43,357 bases of DNA from Thermoplasmata archaeon (GCA_030041175.1 JASHOK010000088.1:1-43357), one strand, 5' to 3'. Numbered from the stretch's first letter, positions 8,650-18,871 are shown. Numbers and translations: made by a program. The notes: generated by a model from the letters alone, not told the origin.

Positions 8650-8843
8650 GCCCGGGCGTGGACCATGCCCCGAATCGCGTCGCGCCGGGCTTCCAGGAAA
8701 ACGTCCTCGAGCTCTGCGCTTTCCAGGTGATGGGCCTCGCGGAGATGCTCACGCATCCGCTGGAGTTCCATCATCCGGTCGCATTTCGGACAGAGCGTCC
8801 GGAGGGTGCGTCGACTGGTCGATCGCAGCGGGCTCGACTGCAT
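8646..8843 (-). CDS. Small C2H2-type zinc-finger protein
   Basis: 65 aa: 'CPKCDRMMELQRMREHLREAHH', C-x2-C-x12-H-x4-H. Confidence 0.7.
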   Translation of the reverse strand: MQSSPLRSTSRRTLRTLCPKCDRMMELQRMREHLREAHHLESAELEDVFLEARRDAIRGMVHARA

Positions 8844-8933
8844 CGGCCGAAAGAAAAGGCCTCCAGGAGTATGAAAGCCCTTTGAGCGAACCGAGGCGCT
8901 TCATCGAGCACCGGGACGCGCCGTTCGTAAGGG

Positions 8934-8941
8934 TTTAATAA
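8934..8941 (+). promoter_or_regulatory. Candidate TATA box upstream of hppA
   Basis: 'TTTAATAA', AT-rich island in high-GC DNA, about 42 nt before ATG 8980. Confidence 0.5.
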
Positions 8942-8979
8942 TTGTCGGACAGCCCGAGCGACAGTTTGGTGCGCCCAGG

Positions 8980-11115
8980 ATGACGTACTCGACCCTCGAC
9001 CTCGAGCTCTCGGTGTTTGGCGCGGCGCTGGTCGCGCTGGTCTACGCCTTCGTCCAGTCTATCCTCGTGCTCCGCGAAGACGAAGGAGACGAGAAAATGA
9101 AGTCGATCTCCCTCGCCATCCGGGAGGGTGCCGTCGCCTTCCTCCGACGGGAATACCAGACCGTCTTCTCCGTCGCAGCAATCCTCGCCATCGTCATCTT
9201 CGTGGGATTCACGGGCGTCAAAGGCCTCGGCTTCGCCGGCGACCTGGCCGTCGGCTTCGTGTTCGGTGCCGCGGGCAGCGCGCTGGCCGGCGCCGTCGGC
9301 ATGTTCGTCTCCGTCCGCGCCAACGTCCGTACGGCGGCCCACGCACGAGCGGGCCAGCTGCCGGCCACGATGCGCTTCGCGTTCCGCGGAGGCTCGGTCA
9401 CGGGACTGTCCGTGGCAGGCTTCGCCTTGCTGGAGCTGATCGGCTTCTACACGGCCTTGGGCGGCGATGTGCTGGCCATGGTGGGCCTGCTGTTCGGCGC
9501 CTCGTTGATGAGTCTCTTCGCACGGGTGGGTGGAGGAATCTACACCAAGGGCGCCGACGTCGGCGCCGACCTGGTGGGCAAGGTCGAGGCCGGGATTCCG
9601 GAGGACGACCCCAGAAACCCGGCGGTGATTGCGGACAACGTGGGTGACAACGTCGGAGACTGCGCCGGAATGGCGGCGGATCTGTTCGAAACCTACGTCG
9701 TCACCGCGATGAGCGCGATGTTGATCGCCGCGCTGATCAAAGTCGGCGGCGTCTACCCGATCCTGAGCGCCTTCCCGCATGCGGTGCTGTTCCCGCTGGT
9801 GGTCTGCGCGTGGGCGATCATCGCCACGATCGTGGGCACGGTCTTCGTCCGGATGCGGCCGGGCGGATCGATCATGGGCGCCCTCTACCAGGGTCTCGGA
9901 GTCACTACGGCCGTCGGTGTGATCGGCCTCTACGTTCTGGATTCGCTCCTGATGCATGGCAGCCCGGGCGTGTTCGTCGCAACCGTCCTCGGCCTGCTCG
10001 TCATGGTCTGTATCGTCCTCGCCACCGACTACTACACCAGTTCGAGCTACCATCCCGTGGAGAAGATCGCGGAGTCGGCGCAGGCCGGTGGAGGCCCGGT
10101 GGTGATCTCGGGCCTCTCGGTGGGACTCGAGTCGACGTGGATCTCGGGGCTCGTCATCGTCGGCGCCATTCTCGGCTCCTTCTTCGCCCTTGGTTGGTCG
10201 GCGACGGGCTCTGTCACCGACACGGCGCAGTTCGGATACTTTGGATTGTACGGGATCGGGCTGGCCGCCGCAAGCATGCTAGCGGTCACCGGGATGATCA
10301 TCTCGATCGATGCCTTCGGACCGATCACCGACAACGCGGGGGGCATCGCGGAGATGGCGAACCTTCCGGCCGAAGCCCGCGCCGTGACGGACCCCCTGGA
10401 TGCCGTCGGCAACACGACGAAGGCAGTGACGAAGGGGTATGCTATCGGGTCGGCCGCGCTGGCCTCGCTGGCCCTGTTTGCGGCGTACGGCTTTGCGGCC
10501 GCGAGTGCGGCGGGGACGCCGTACACCTCCTGGGTCGCCCAGCTCACGATCACCAACCCGCTGGTCGTGACCGGGCTCATCATCGGGGCGCTGCTGCCCT
10601 TTTTCTTCACGTCCTTCCTCATGAACGCCGTCGGCGTGGCGGCGCAGGCGATCGTCTTCGAGGTCCGGCGCCAGTTCCGGGAGAAGCCGGGCATCATGGC
10701 CGGCACCGACAAGCCGGAGTATGGACGCTGTGTCGACATCGTCACGCAGACCGCCATCCGACAGCTGGCGGTTCCCGCGGCGATCGCGGTCATTGTTCCC
10801 CTGGCGGTCGGCTTCATCCTGGGCCCCTACGCGCTCGCCGGCCTACTGCTCGGCGTCATCCTGTCCGGACTCCCGCTCGCCTTGCTGATGACGACCGGCG
10901 GAGGCGCGTGGGACAACGCCAAGAAGTACATCGAGAGCGGGAAGTACGGCGGCAAGCACTCCGACGCTCACAAGGCGGCGGTCGTGGGGGACACGGTCGG
11001 AGATGCGACGAAGGATACCGCCGGCCCGGCGATCAATCCACTCATCAAGGTCGTCAACACGATCTCCATCCTGTTCGTGGTGCTGATCGTCCTCCATCAC
11101 GTGATCCAGTTCTGA
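8980..11115 (+). CDS. hppA: Membrane-bound H+-translocating pyrophosphatase, K+-independent type
   Basis: 711 aa; 'GGGIYTKGADVGADLVGKVEAGIPEDDPRNPAVIADNVGDNVGDCAGMAADLFE'; 'GNTTKAVTKG' (Lys at the K+-dependence position). Confidence 0.97.
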   Translation: MTYSTLDLELSVFGAALVALVYAFVQSILVLREDEGDEKMKSISLAIREGAVAFLRREYQTVFSVAAILAIVIFVGFTGVKGLGFAGDLAVGFVFGAAGSALAGAVGMFVSVRANVRTAAHARAGQLPATMRFAFRGGSVTGLSVAGFALLELIGFYTALGGDVLAMVGLLFGASLMSLFARVGGGIYTKGADVGADLVGKVEAGIPEDDPRNPAVIADNVGDNVGDCAGMAADLFETYVVTAMSAMLIAALIKVGGVYPILSAFPHAVLFPLVVCAWAIIATIVGTVFVRMRPGGSIMGALYQGLGVTTAVGVIGLYVLDSLLMHGSPGVFVATVLGLLVMVCIVLATDYYTSSSYHPVEKIAESAQAGGGPVVISGLSVGLESTWISGLVIVGAILGSFFALGWSATGSVTDTAQFGYFGLYGIGLAAASMLAVTGMIISIDAFGPITDNAGGIAEMANLPAEARAVTDPLDAVGNTTKAVTKGYAIGSAALASLALFAAYGFAAASAAGTPYTSWVAQLTITNPLVVTGLIIGALLPFFFTSFLMNAVGVAAQAIVFEVRRQFREKPGIMAGTDKPEYGRCVDIVTQTAIRQLAVPAAIAVIVPLAVGFILGPYALAGLLLGVILSGLPLALLMTTGGGAWDNAKKYIESGKYGGKHSDAHKAAVVGDTVGDATKDTAGPAINPLIKVVNTISILFVVLIVLHHVIQF

Positions 11116-11151
11116 GGTCGGTCGGACGCCCCGCCCGGGCGATCTCCCGGC

Positions 11152-12687
11152 CTACCGGATGGTCAGGAGCCAGGTGCCCGGGTACTCTCCCCGGCGGTTG
11201 TTCGTCAAGACCGCGACCGCAGGGGTCGATGGGTGAACCCCGTAGACGAGCGTGGCGCGGCGGTGGTGGGTCGCGCGGATATGCGTCCGGACCCCCGAGG
11301 TGATCTCCGGCATCCCGGGCGTACTGCTGGAGCCGATGAGCAGGAGAATCCCTCCCCGCTCCTGGGCCCGAGCGCAGAGCGCGGAGACCGAGTCGGTGAA
11401 CTCCGGCACCGTGCCGAACGACGACGAGAGCGCGCCGAGCACCACGGCAACGAGGGACCGGGGCGTGATGGATTCCTTGAGCTGGTCCACCAGCTGTCGT
11501 GTGGCCGGGGGGGTGACCGCACCGGGGGCTACCAAGGGCGGCGGCGTGAACGTCGCGAGCCGGTCCCGGACCTTCCCGATGTCAACCAGCCGGCCCAGCT
11601 CCGCCATGAATCCCGCCTGGGAGAACGGCGGGTCCGCCAGAACTGTTACGTCCCAGCCGCTGCCGACCGCCTGGGCCACCGTCCGGTCCGCGATCGGCCG
11701 AAGCCCGCTCCGGTCCACGCGGGCCTCGTATTCGATGAGCGCGGGCTCGCCCACCCGATGGGGGCCGAGGGTCCGGTCCAGCTCGCCGATGCCCCAGGAG
11801 ATCCCGTTGGGCGGGTTCTCGCGCACCTGGAAGCGCTCGTCGCGAGCGGCCTCGGCCTGCGGATAGGACCGCGGTACGGAGGTGAACCGGGCGCCATCCA
11901 GGGAGTACAGGACAGAGGCCGACTGCAGTGGGACCCCCCGGAGCTTGTGGAACTGAAGCTCTCGGACGACCATGCCCTCCAGGTCGTCTCGGCGGAGCTC
12001 GATGACACCGTGCACCAGGTATTCGAGTGACGTGAACTGGGCGGTCTCCTGCACCAGGATCGTGTGCACATTCGCCTTGGAGAGGACCGAGATGAGCGCG
12101 TTCTCGATGCGCAACCGGTGCACCTGAGAGGCGGATTCTGTGGGACTCGCGAGATAGGGCTCGATCAGGCCATCCCAGCTGTCGATGACGAGGGCCGATC
12201 GCTCCCCATCCGGCAACCGGCTGAAAACCTCCTGGACGCCCGGGGGGAGCGTGAGAAAGCGGTCTAGGTTGCCGAACTCCTCCGATTCGGGAGAAAGCTG
12301 CGTGAACTGCTTGATGAGAGATGCATACTCGCGCCGACCTTCCGGGCCGGGCCACATCGCCTCGGCGTCAATGACGTGGTCCGCGGGAAGGTGGTCCCGG
12401 AGCCACGGGTAGTGCTCGATGAGCTCGGGGTAGTAGACCCGGGTGGAAACGTAGAAGCCCGGACCTTGGAGCCCGGCGAGCAGACTCAGCGCGAGCGTGG
12501 TCTTGCCGGTGCCCGGTGCGCCACGGATCAGCAAGGACTGACCGACGCGGCTCCGGAAGAATCGCCGAATCTCGGTCGGCAGGTGCCAGTCTCCCACGTT
12601 TTCGAACGGTGGCGGCACCGGCGGGGTGGGCTCCCGGCGGGGCGTGGACTCCGCTGGGGAGGCACCCTTCTTCCGCGGCGCTGGCAT
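11152..12687 (-). CDS. RecA-superfamily (KaiC/GvpD-like) ATPase with a second, degenerate domain
   Basis: Walker A 'GAPGTGKTT', Walker B-like 'SALVIDSWDGL', 'GVIELRRDDLEGMVVRELQFHKLRGV'. Confidence 0.75.
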   Translation of the reverse strand: MPAPRKKGASPAESTPRREPTPPVPPPFENVGDWHLPTEIRRFFRSRVGQSLLIRGAPGTGKTTLALSLLAGLQGPGFYVSTRVYYPELIEHYPWLRDHLPADHVIDAEAMWPGPEGRREYASLIKQFTQLSPESEEFGNLDRFLTLPPGVQEVFSRLPDGERSALVIDSWDGLIEPYLASPTESASQVHRLRIENALISVLSKANVHTILVQETAQFTSLEYLVHGVIELRRDDLEGMVVRELQFHKLRGVPLQSASVLYSLDGARFTSVPRSYPQAEAARDERFQVRENPPNGISWGIGELDRTLGPHRVGEPALIEYEARVDRSGLRPIADRTVAQAVGSGWDVTVLADPPFSQAGFMAELGRLVDIGKVRDRLATFTPPPLVAPGAVTPPATRQLVDQLKESITPRSLVAVVLGALSSSFGTVPEFTDSVSALCARAQERGGILLLIGSSSTPGMPEITSGVRTHIRATHHRRATLVYGVHPSTPAVAVLTNNRRGEYPGTWLLTIR

Positions 12688-12813
12688 GGATTCCCGGAGA
12701 CTCCCTGAAGGCTACCCCGGCGAGGCGGCTCCGCTCCGGGGTACGCCGGATAGGGTCGTCGAAGCCTATTAGAACTGCCGGTTCAGGAGGTTTCGGAGCC
12801 GAGGCGCGCGGCG

Positions 12814-13191
12814 TCAGGCGTAGTGACTCAGCGAGGACCGCTCCTTGCGGGCCTCGTCGCGCTGGTTTCCCTTTTCCTCGGCCTGCCGCTGCCGCTCGCA
12901 CTCCTCATCGGTCACCCAGTCAAAGCGCAGCTCCTCCGGATGATCGTGGGCCAGCGAGGCACCGGCCTCGAACGCGCTGAACAATAGCTCCTCGAGGTCT
13001 TCGGAGTCGTCTTCTCCCTCGAGCCGGCCGGCCGTCCGCCAGTACCAGTCGGGCGCCTTACCGGCTTCCTGGAGATATTCCGTTACGTGGTCGAAGATCG
13101 ATGCGTGCTCGTCAGCCAAGCGAACGTGCAGGTGGCGTCGCGGCCCGTCCGTAGAGGGCGGCGATGGGGTTCCCCGGGACATGCGGCGCAA
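12814..13191 (-). CDS. Hypothetical acidic/charged protein
   Basis: 125 aa, strongly acidic central region and charged C-terminus; no family recognised. Confidence 0.5.
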   Translation of the reverse strand: MRRMSRGTPSPPSTDGPRRHLHVRLADEHASIFDHVTEYLQEAGKAPDWYWRTAGRLEGEDDSEDLEELLFSAFEAGASLAHDHPEELRFDWVTDEECERQRQAEEKGNQRDEARKERSSLSHYA

Positions 13192-13293
13192 ACGCGCGCG
13201 GTCGCCTATAACTCCTCCCGGCCGAACGGAGGCTGTTTCACGTCATCAGCGAACGCTTGAATAGGGCTGAGGCTTCGAAGCCGAGAGGCGTCC

Positions 13294-13734
13294 GTGTACA
13301 ACCCGACGGCGGCCGGAAATCCACCCCCGGCGCCGTCCCCGCCTCCGCCACCGCCTCCGGAGGAACTCTCGCCGTCCCCCCGCTACACCTACCTCGTCGG
13401 CCGGCTACGGAACCGGCAGATCACGATGGAGGAGGCGACCGAGCTGTTCGCGATCCAGCAGCGCCAGGTCTCTGCGCTCCTCGCCCGGACGAATGCGCTC
13501 GCGGCCGCCGCCGCGGTCACCCCTCGACCTGTCAGTCGGCCTATGGCCCCGGCTCCGGCACCGGCGGGGCCGCCGGTTCAGGCGCTGGCGAACGTCGATC
13601 CGTGGGGCGAGGGCCTTGTTTTTCTCGCGCTCGGGGCCGGCCTCCTGGCTGCCCTCGCCAAGCGGGCCCGTGAGCCGGGTGCGGCTCCACCTGCCGCGCC
13701 GCCGACGATACCCACTACCGGTCGACGTCGCTAG
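13294..13734 (+). CDS. Hypothetical Pro/Ala-rich protein with C-terminal hydrophobic segment
   Basis: Ends 10 nt before mre11; coherent helix 'RLRNRQITMEEATELFAIQQRQVSALLARTNAL' and one TM-like segment. Confidence 0.55.
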   Translation: MYNPTAAGNPPPAPSPPPPPPPEELSPSPRYTYLVGRLRNRQITMEEATELFAIQQRQVSALLARTNALAAAAAVTPRPVSRPMAPAPAPAGPPVQALANVDPWGEGLVFLALGAGLLAALAKRAREPGAAPPAAPPTIPTTGRRR

Positions 13735-13743
13735 GGGTGGTGC

Positions 13744-15039
13744 ATGGCCGCCCCGGACTTCGTCTTTGCACACCTCGCCGATGCGCACGTCGGAGCGTGG
13801 CCCCGGGACCCGGCGATCCGCTCCGCCCTTCGGGACAGCGTCCTGGCCGCGCTTCGGACCGTATCGGAGCGGCACGCACAGTTCCTGCTGATCTCGGGAG
13901 ACCTCTTCCACACCCCGGTGCCGGATCCGGATGAAGTGGTGCCCGTGGCATCCGAGCTCCGTCGGCTCGCCGAATCGGGCGTCCGGATCTACGCCATCTT
14001 TGGTTCCCACGACTACGTCGCGCATCGAACGAGTTGGCTGGATGTGCTCGCGGAGTCCGGCCTCTTCATCCGCGTTGCCCCGGAGGCCGTACGTCCCACC
14101 GAGGGGCGTTGGACGCTCCCCTTCCTGCTCGACGTGCCGACCGGCGCGGTCATCGCCGGCATCTCCGGGCGATCGCATGGGCTGGACCGGACCTACTACC
14201 GCTCGATGGATGCCAGCGACTTCCGCCGCACACCCGGTTTCCACATCTTCATGTTCCATGCGGCCGTCAACGAGTACCTGCCGGAGGCACTCCGGGCGCA
14301 CATTCGCGGGGTGGCCGTCGAGGACCTTCCTCCCGCCGATTACTACGCCGGGGGCCATATCCACCGGAGCTACACGGGACAAGGACCCGCCGGCGGCCTC
14401 TTGGTGAACCCGGGAGCGGTCTTCGGCACATCGGTGACCGATGTCGAGCAGGCGGCCCGCGGCCTCAGCCATCGGGGAGTCGTGATCGTTACGGTCCGCG
14501 GAGGAAGCCCGACCGCGGAGTTCGTGGAGACGCTCCGTCCCGGGAGCATCGAGGTCTTCGATGTCGACCTGCGCGGCAAGAGTACGGAGGAGGCCCGTGA
14601 GGAGGTCCGGGAGCAGCTCCGGGCCCACGCGATTCCGGGAGCCCTGCTGTTCCCGCATTTGACCGGAGTGGACCCCACCGCGCGTGCGACCGACCTTGGG
14701 CTTGCCGACTCGAGCTCCGCCGCGACGACGCGGGGCGCGGCGACGGTCCATTGGGACCTCGGGGATCTCCTCCCGCCGGCCTCGCCGGGTGCCGAGCCCG
14801 TAATCCCCGACTCCACCCTGGACGCGGCCGACCAAGATGTCCTCCAAGCGCTGCCCCCCCCACCGCTTCCGGGAATCCCCGCGGACATAGCGGCGACCAA
14901 GGTCCGGGAGCTCATCCGAGAACTGGGAACCCCCATCGCGGAGGGCGAAGCCAAGGAAGACTACCGCACCGCCCGGGTTACGGGTGCCCAGCGGGTCCTC
15001 GGTCTCCGGGACCGGGCCGGACCGGAGGACCCGAGCTGA
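13744..15039 (+). CDS. mre11: DNA double-strand break repair nuclease Mre11
   Basis: Metallophosphoesterase motifs 'HLADAHVG', 'LISGDLFH', 'FGSHDY', 'FHAAV', 'GGHIHRS'; followed by rad50. Confidence 0.92.
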   Translation: MAAPDFVFAHLADAHVGAWPRDPAIRSALRDSVLAALRTVSERHAQFLLISGDLFHTPVPDPDEVVPVASELRRLAESGVRIYAIFGSHDYVAHRTSWLDVLAESGLFIRVAPEAVRPTEGRWTLPFLLDVPTGAVIAGISGRSHGLDRTYYRSMDASDFRRTPGFHIFMFHAAVNEYLPEALRAHIRGVAVEDLPPADYYAGGHIHRSYTGQGPAGGLLVNPGAVFGTSVTDVEQAARGLSHRGVVIVTVRGGSPTAEFVETLRPGSIEVFDVDLRGKSTEEAREEVREQLRAHAIPGALLFPHLTGVDPTARATDLGLADSSSAATTRGAATVHWDLGDLLPPASPGAEPVIPDSTLDAADQDVLQALPPPPLPGIPADIAATKVRELIRELGTPIAEGEAKEDYRTARVTGAQRVLGLRDRAGPEDPS

Positions 15040-15041
15040 CC

Positions 15042-17702
15042 ATGCACATCGAGCGGCTCACGCTGCGAAATATCCGCAGCTACCGAAGTGCGGACATCCA
15101 CCTGACGCCCGGCACCACCCTTCTCTCCGGGGATATCGGCGCCGGAAAGACCTCGCTGCTCTATGGGATCGAACTGGCCCTCTTCGGCTTCTCCGAGGTC
15201 GAACCCGAGCATCTGGTCCGCCACCGGGCGCGGGAGGCCGAAGTCACTCTCACGCTCACCGATGGAAAACGTCGATGGGAGCTGCGGCGCCGGATCGTCC
15301 GAAAGTCCCGAAAGGGGCGGGACGCCTTCGACGCGACCGAAAGTTCGCTCGCCATCGACGGACAGCGGGCCGACTATTCGGCGACGGAGCTTCGGCGGTG
15401 GGCCATCGAGCTGCTTGGCTTCCCGGACAACCCCAACCCGCGCGCCCATTCGGACGTCTGGCGCTGGGCCGTTTACCTCGCCCAGGAACGGATGCGCGAG
15501 GTGCTCGATCCGGATGTCGAGGCTCGGATGGATACCGTCCGAAAGGCGCTCGGCGTCGAGCAGTATCGCCTGGCCGCCGAGAACGCTCGGGCCGTAAGCC
15601 GGGCGCTGAGGGAACAGTCCGACTCGCTCGCGGAGCAGGCCGACCGGCACCGGGGGATCGAGGAGGAGGTCGCCACCTGGAGCCGTCTCCAGCAGGACGC
15701 GTCAAAACAAGTTGCGCAGCTGCTGGACCGCGAGCAATCGCTGCGCAGCGAGCTGGAGCATGCCCGCCGGTCGCTGGAACTGGCCGACGCCGAGCGGCGC
15801 AAGGTCGAAGCCGACCGACAGGCCCTGGGGCACGTCACCGATCTCCTCCGGGAACTCGCGAAGGACCTGGGGGCCGACCGCGCTGCCCTGGCCGGTAGCC
15901 GGGACCGCCTTCTTCGGCTCGAGACGGAGCTCGAGCGGGAACGGGAGCCGCCCTCACCGCCCGCGCCTAACATCGCCGGCCTCCGCAAGCAACGAGCCGC
16001 ATTGGAGACGCAGCGGGCCGAGCTGGAGCGACTCCGGGGACAGGCTCAGGCGGTGGAGGGCCAACTGCTTCAGTGGAACACGCGGAACTCGACGATACAA
16101 GCCCAGCTCGATGCCACCCAGCTCGAGCTAGACGGCGCCCGGCAGGCGCGTCGGACGTTGGAAGCGGTCGAACCGGTGCAGGAGCCACGCTGCGAGGAAA
16201 GCCGCTCCACGTCGGAACTCACTGCCGAACGACGCGAGCTCGAAGAGGCACGTCGGTCCCTGGACCGGCGACTGGCGGCGGCCGTCTCCGAACTGTCCGA
16301 ACTGGAATCGCTGGTGGCAGGAGGGGTCTGTCCCCGGTGCCACCGGCCGGTGGAGACTTCCGAGTTCGGACCGCATCAGCACGAGCAGGAGACGTGCGTC
16401 CGGGAGCTTCGCGAGGAGCTCGAGCGCGCCACGGATCGGGTCAACGTCCTCGAGCGAGCGATGGAAACCCGGGCTGCCTTTGAACGCCTTCGGGACCGCT
16501 GGGCCGAGCTCGAACTCCGGCGCCGGGAGGCCCGAGAACGGGAGCGAGCCCTCCAGGAACGACAGGAGGGCGAGCGGGCCCTGCGGGACGAGCAGCACGT
16601 GGAGCACGACCTCCTGTCGACCACTCGCCGTGAGTTGACCGCTCGGCTCGGGGCCGATGATCTGACCCGCGCCGAACTCGAACGGATCGACCACGAGATC
16701 GAGCTCGCCGAGGCACGGGACCGGGCCGAGGCGAGCCGGCGCGAACGCGTCAAAGCCATCGAGGGGCAGCTGCCTGCCGCACGGAGCGACGTCCTCGCTC
16801 AGGAACGGCTCGTGAACGACCGGGAGGTGCGTCGCTGTGACCTGAGCGACCGCATCGCCGCGGAGACCACCCGGCTCGCCGCTCTGGGCCGCCCCGAAGA
16901 GCCGTGGGCCGCGGCCCAGTTGGGCGTCGAGCGGTTGCAGGGGCTCGTCGAGGCGGCGGTCCGTGAGTCGAGCCGGCCGCAGGCCCAGGCAGCGGAGGCA
17001 GCGGCCCGGCTCGACGAACTCGGACGGCGGCGGCACGAACGGGAGCTCCTCGTCCGTCGGGGGTCCGAGCTCCGGTCCCTGGCCGCCTGGGTCGACGGAG
17101 ACTTCCGTTCCGCGATGCTCGACCTCGAGCGACGGCGGCTGCAGCAGGGCCGAAGCCGCTTCGAGGCGCTGTTCAGTCGGTACTTCGCGGCGCTCGTCGA
17201 CGATCCGGCGCTCGCGGCCCGCGTCGACGAGGCCTTCGCGCCCTGGGTGGACGTCGCCGGGGAGGCCACACCCGCCGAGGCGCTCAGCGGGGGGGAGCGG
17301 ACGGCACTCGCCCTGGCCTACCGGCTCGCGCTGGGCCGGACGGTCCGGGAAGCGGGGCATCTCCGGCTCGACACCCTCATTCTCGACGAACCTACGGAGG
17401 GCTTCTCGCAGGAACAGACGCTCCGGATGGGCGACCTGCTGGAGACCCTGGGACTTCCCCAGGTCCTCCTGGTGTCGCATGAAGCTCAGCTCGAGGGCGT
17501 GGCGGATCGGGTCCTCGAGGTCCGGAAGCAGGACGGCCTCTCTCGCATCGAAGAGGGGGGCCGACCGGTGGCTCCTCCGGCGCCGGCGACCGAGCCCCCG
17601 GAGACGGGTGTACCGGTGTCCCCCGTCCGCGCAGCGAAACGGAAGATCCGGCGGCTGACCGACCTGGAATCTCCGGGGGATGCGCCGTCTCAGGCCAGGT
17701 AG
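15042..17702 (+). CDS. rad50: DNA double-strand break repair ATPase Rad50
   Basis: 'MHIERLTLRNIRSYRSADIHLTPGTTLLSGDIGAGKTSLLYGIE', coiled coils, zinc hook 'CPRC' (16329-16340), 'ALSGGERTALALAYRLAL', 'LILDEPTEGF'. Confidence 0.95.
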   Translation: MHIERLTLRNIRSYRSADIHLTPGTTLLSGDIGAGKTSLLYGIELALFGFSEVEPEHLVRHRAREAEVTLTLTDGKRRWELRRRIVRKSRKGRDAFDATESSLAIDGQRADYSATELRRWAIELLGFPDNPNPRAHSDVWRWAVYLAQERMREVLDPDVEARMDTVRKALGVEQYRLAAENARAVSRALREQSDSLAEQADRHRGIEEEVATWSRLQQDASKQVAQLLDREQSLRSELEHARRSLELADAERRKVEADRQALGHVTDLLRELAKDLGADRAALAGSRDRLLRLETELEREREPPSPPAPNIAGLRKQRAALETQRAELERLRGQAQAVEGQLLQWNTRNSTIQAQLDATQLELDGARQARRTLEAVEPVQEPRCEESRSTSELTAERRELEEARRSLDRRLAAAVSELSELESLVAGGVCPRCHRPVETSEFGPHQHEQETCVRELREELERATDRVNVLERAMETRAAFERLRDRWAELELRRREARERERALQERQEGERALRDEQHVEHDLLSTTRRELTARLGADDLTRAELERIDHEIELAEARDRAEASRRERVKAIEGQLPAARSDVLAQERLVNDREVRRCDLSDRIAAETTRLAALGRPEEPWAAAQLGVERLQGLVEAAVRESSRPQAQAAEAAARLDELGRRRHERELLVRRGSELRSLAAWVDGDFRSAMLDLERRRLQQGRSRFEALFSRYFAALVDDPALAARVDEAFAPWVDVAGEATPAEALSGGERTALALAYRLALGRTVREAGHLRLDTLILDEPTEGFSQEQTLRMGDLLETLGLPQVLLVSHEAQLEGVADRVLEVRKQDGLSRIEEGGRPVAPPAPATEPPETGVPVSPVRAAKRKIRRLTDLESPGDAPSQAR

Positions 17703-18871
17703 CTCTGGAATTCGCGAGCGGCCCAGGGGCTGTGCTCGGCCAGTTGGAGGTTTTCCGCCAGATGCGCCGGATCTTTCTGGCCCACCAGCGGGCCGATCGT
17801 CCCGGGGGCGGACCGCGCAAACTGTATCGCCGTCTGCGCGGCGGACAGGCCGTCCGAAACGGGACCTACTCGAGCCAGCTGGCCCTGGAGCAACGGGACA
17901 CTGGTGAAGCACCCGAGACCCAGCCGCGAGGCGGCCTCGAAGAGGGTCACCCGCTCTCCTCGCACCGGCTGATTCCGCAGCGCCGCCGCTTCGGGCATGC
18001 CCAGGCTGAACGGGAACTGGAGAAAGCGGAGTCCGTGGTCCTCTCCGCCGACAGTGCGGGCGATCTGGACGGCCTCTTCGACCGAGAAATACCCTGGGGC
18101 GGACCGAGGGGCCCGAAGGCAGTCCCACGTCGCCAGCCCATAGGCCCCGAGCTGGTCCGCGCTGCGCAGCCGTTCGAGCAGTTCGAACGCGTCGGTCAGC
18201 CGGCGCACGAACTCGTCGTGCCCCACGACCGGAAGCTGGGCGTCGGGCGCGTTGTGCAGGTACAGCAGGTCGATCTGTTCGAGACCCAGATTGGTGCGGC
18301 TCCGGTCGAACTGATCGCGGACGTAGTCCACGCTCATGGCGTGACAATCATCCACGATGTCGGCGGGATCGAGTACTTCCTTCGCCACGAGCTCCGTCTC
18401 GACCCAGCGGTCGGGGGAGATCTTCGACTCCCCGTCGGGTGCGAGGTACCCGCACTTCGTTGCCACGAAGACTTCACTGCGGTCCACGTCGCCGCGGGCG
18501 ATCGCGCGCCCGAGCCCCCGGCCGAGCGACCGCTCGGCGCGCTGGTAGCGATAGTTGATCGCGGTGTCCAGGACGTTGATCCGACCGGACTGCAGGCAGA
18601 GCTGAGTGGCCTGTTCGACCGCTTCGTCCGTGGCGCGGTCCGGGGGTCCGATGTAGGTGCCGAGGCCCATGGACGAGAGCTGGAGGTTTCCGGGAGCGAG
18701 CCGGAAGTGGACCGTCGGGAGCCGTCGCTGGTCCACGGCCCGGACGGCGAAGCGCGAAGTGCCCTCGGGCGTCGCCGCCCCCGGAATGCGGGGCACAGTC
18801 CGTCGGTACGCCGTCGGTTCAAAAGCTCTCCCGACGCCGAGAGACGCGTGCCGACGGTCCGAAGCGCTCAA
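17690..18871 (-). CDS. Aldo/keto reductase family protein
   Basis: 'LSSMGLGTYIG', 'NVLDTAINYRYQRAERSLGRGL', 'VFVATKCGYL', 'LEQIDLLYLHNAP'. Confidence 0.85.
   Translation of the reverse strand: MSASDRRHASLGVGRAFEPTAYRRTVPRIPGAATPEGTSRFAVRAVDQRRLPTVHFRLAPGNLQLSSMGLGTYIGPPDRATDEAVEQATQLCLQSGRINVLDTAINYRYQRAERSLGRGLGRAIARGDVDRSEVFVATKCGYLAPDGESKISPDRWVETELVAKEVLDPADIVDDCHAMSVDYVRDQFDRSRTNLGLEQIDLLYLHNAPDAQLPVVGHDEFVRRLTDAFELLERLRSADQLGAYGLATWDCLRAPRSAPGYFSVEEAVQIARTVGGEDHGLRFLQFPFSLGMPEAAALRNQPVRGERVTLFEAASRLGLGCFTSVPLLQGQLARVGPVSDGLSAAQTAIQFARSAPGTIGPLVGQKDPAHLAENLQLAEHSPWAAREFQSYLA

Noticed and set aside
13405-14847. 480-aa minus ORF antisense to mre11
   Set aside because: mre11 has clear catalytic motifs; antisense frame has none.
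14751-15041. N-terminal extension of the Rad50 ORF
   Set aside because: Overlaps mre11 out of frame; canonical Rad50 start MHIERLTLRNIRSY at 15042.
16128-18347. 739-aa minus ORF antisense to rad50
   Set aside because: Extended antisense frame without recognisable motifs.
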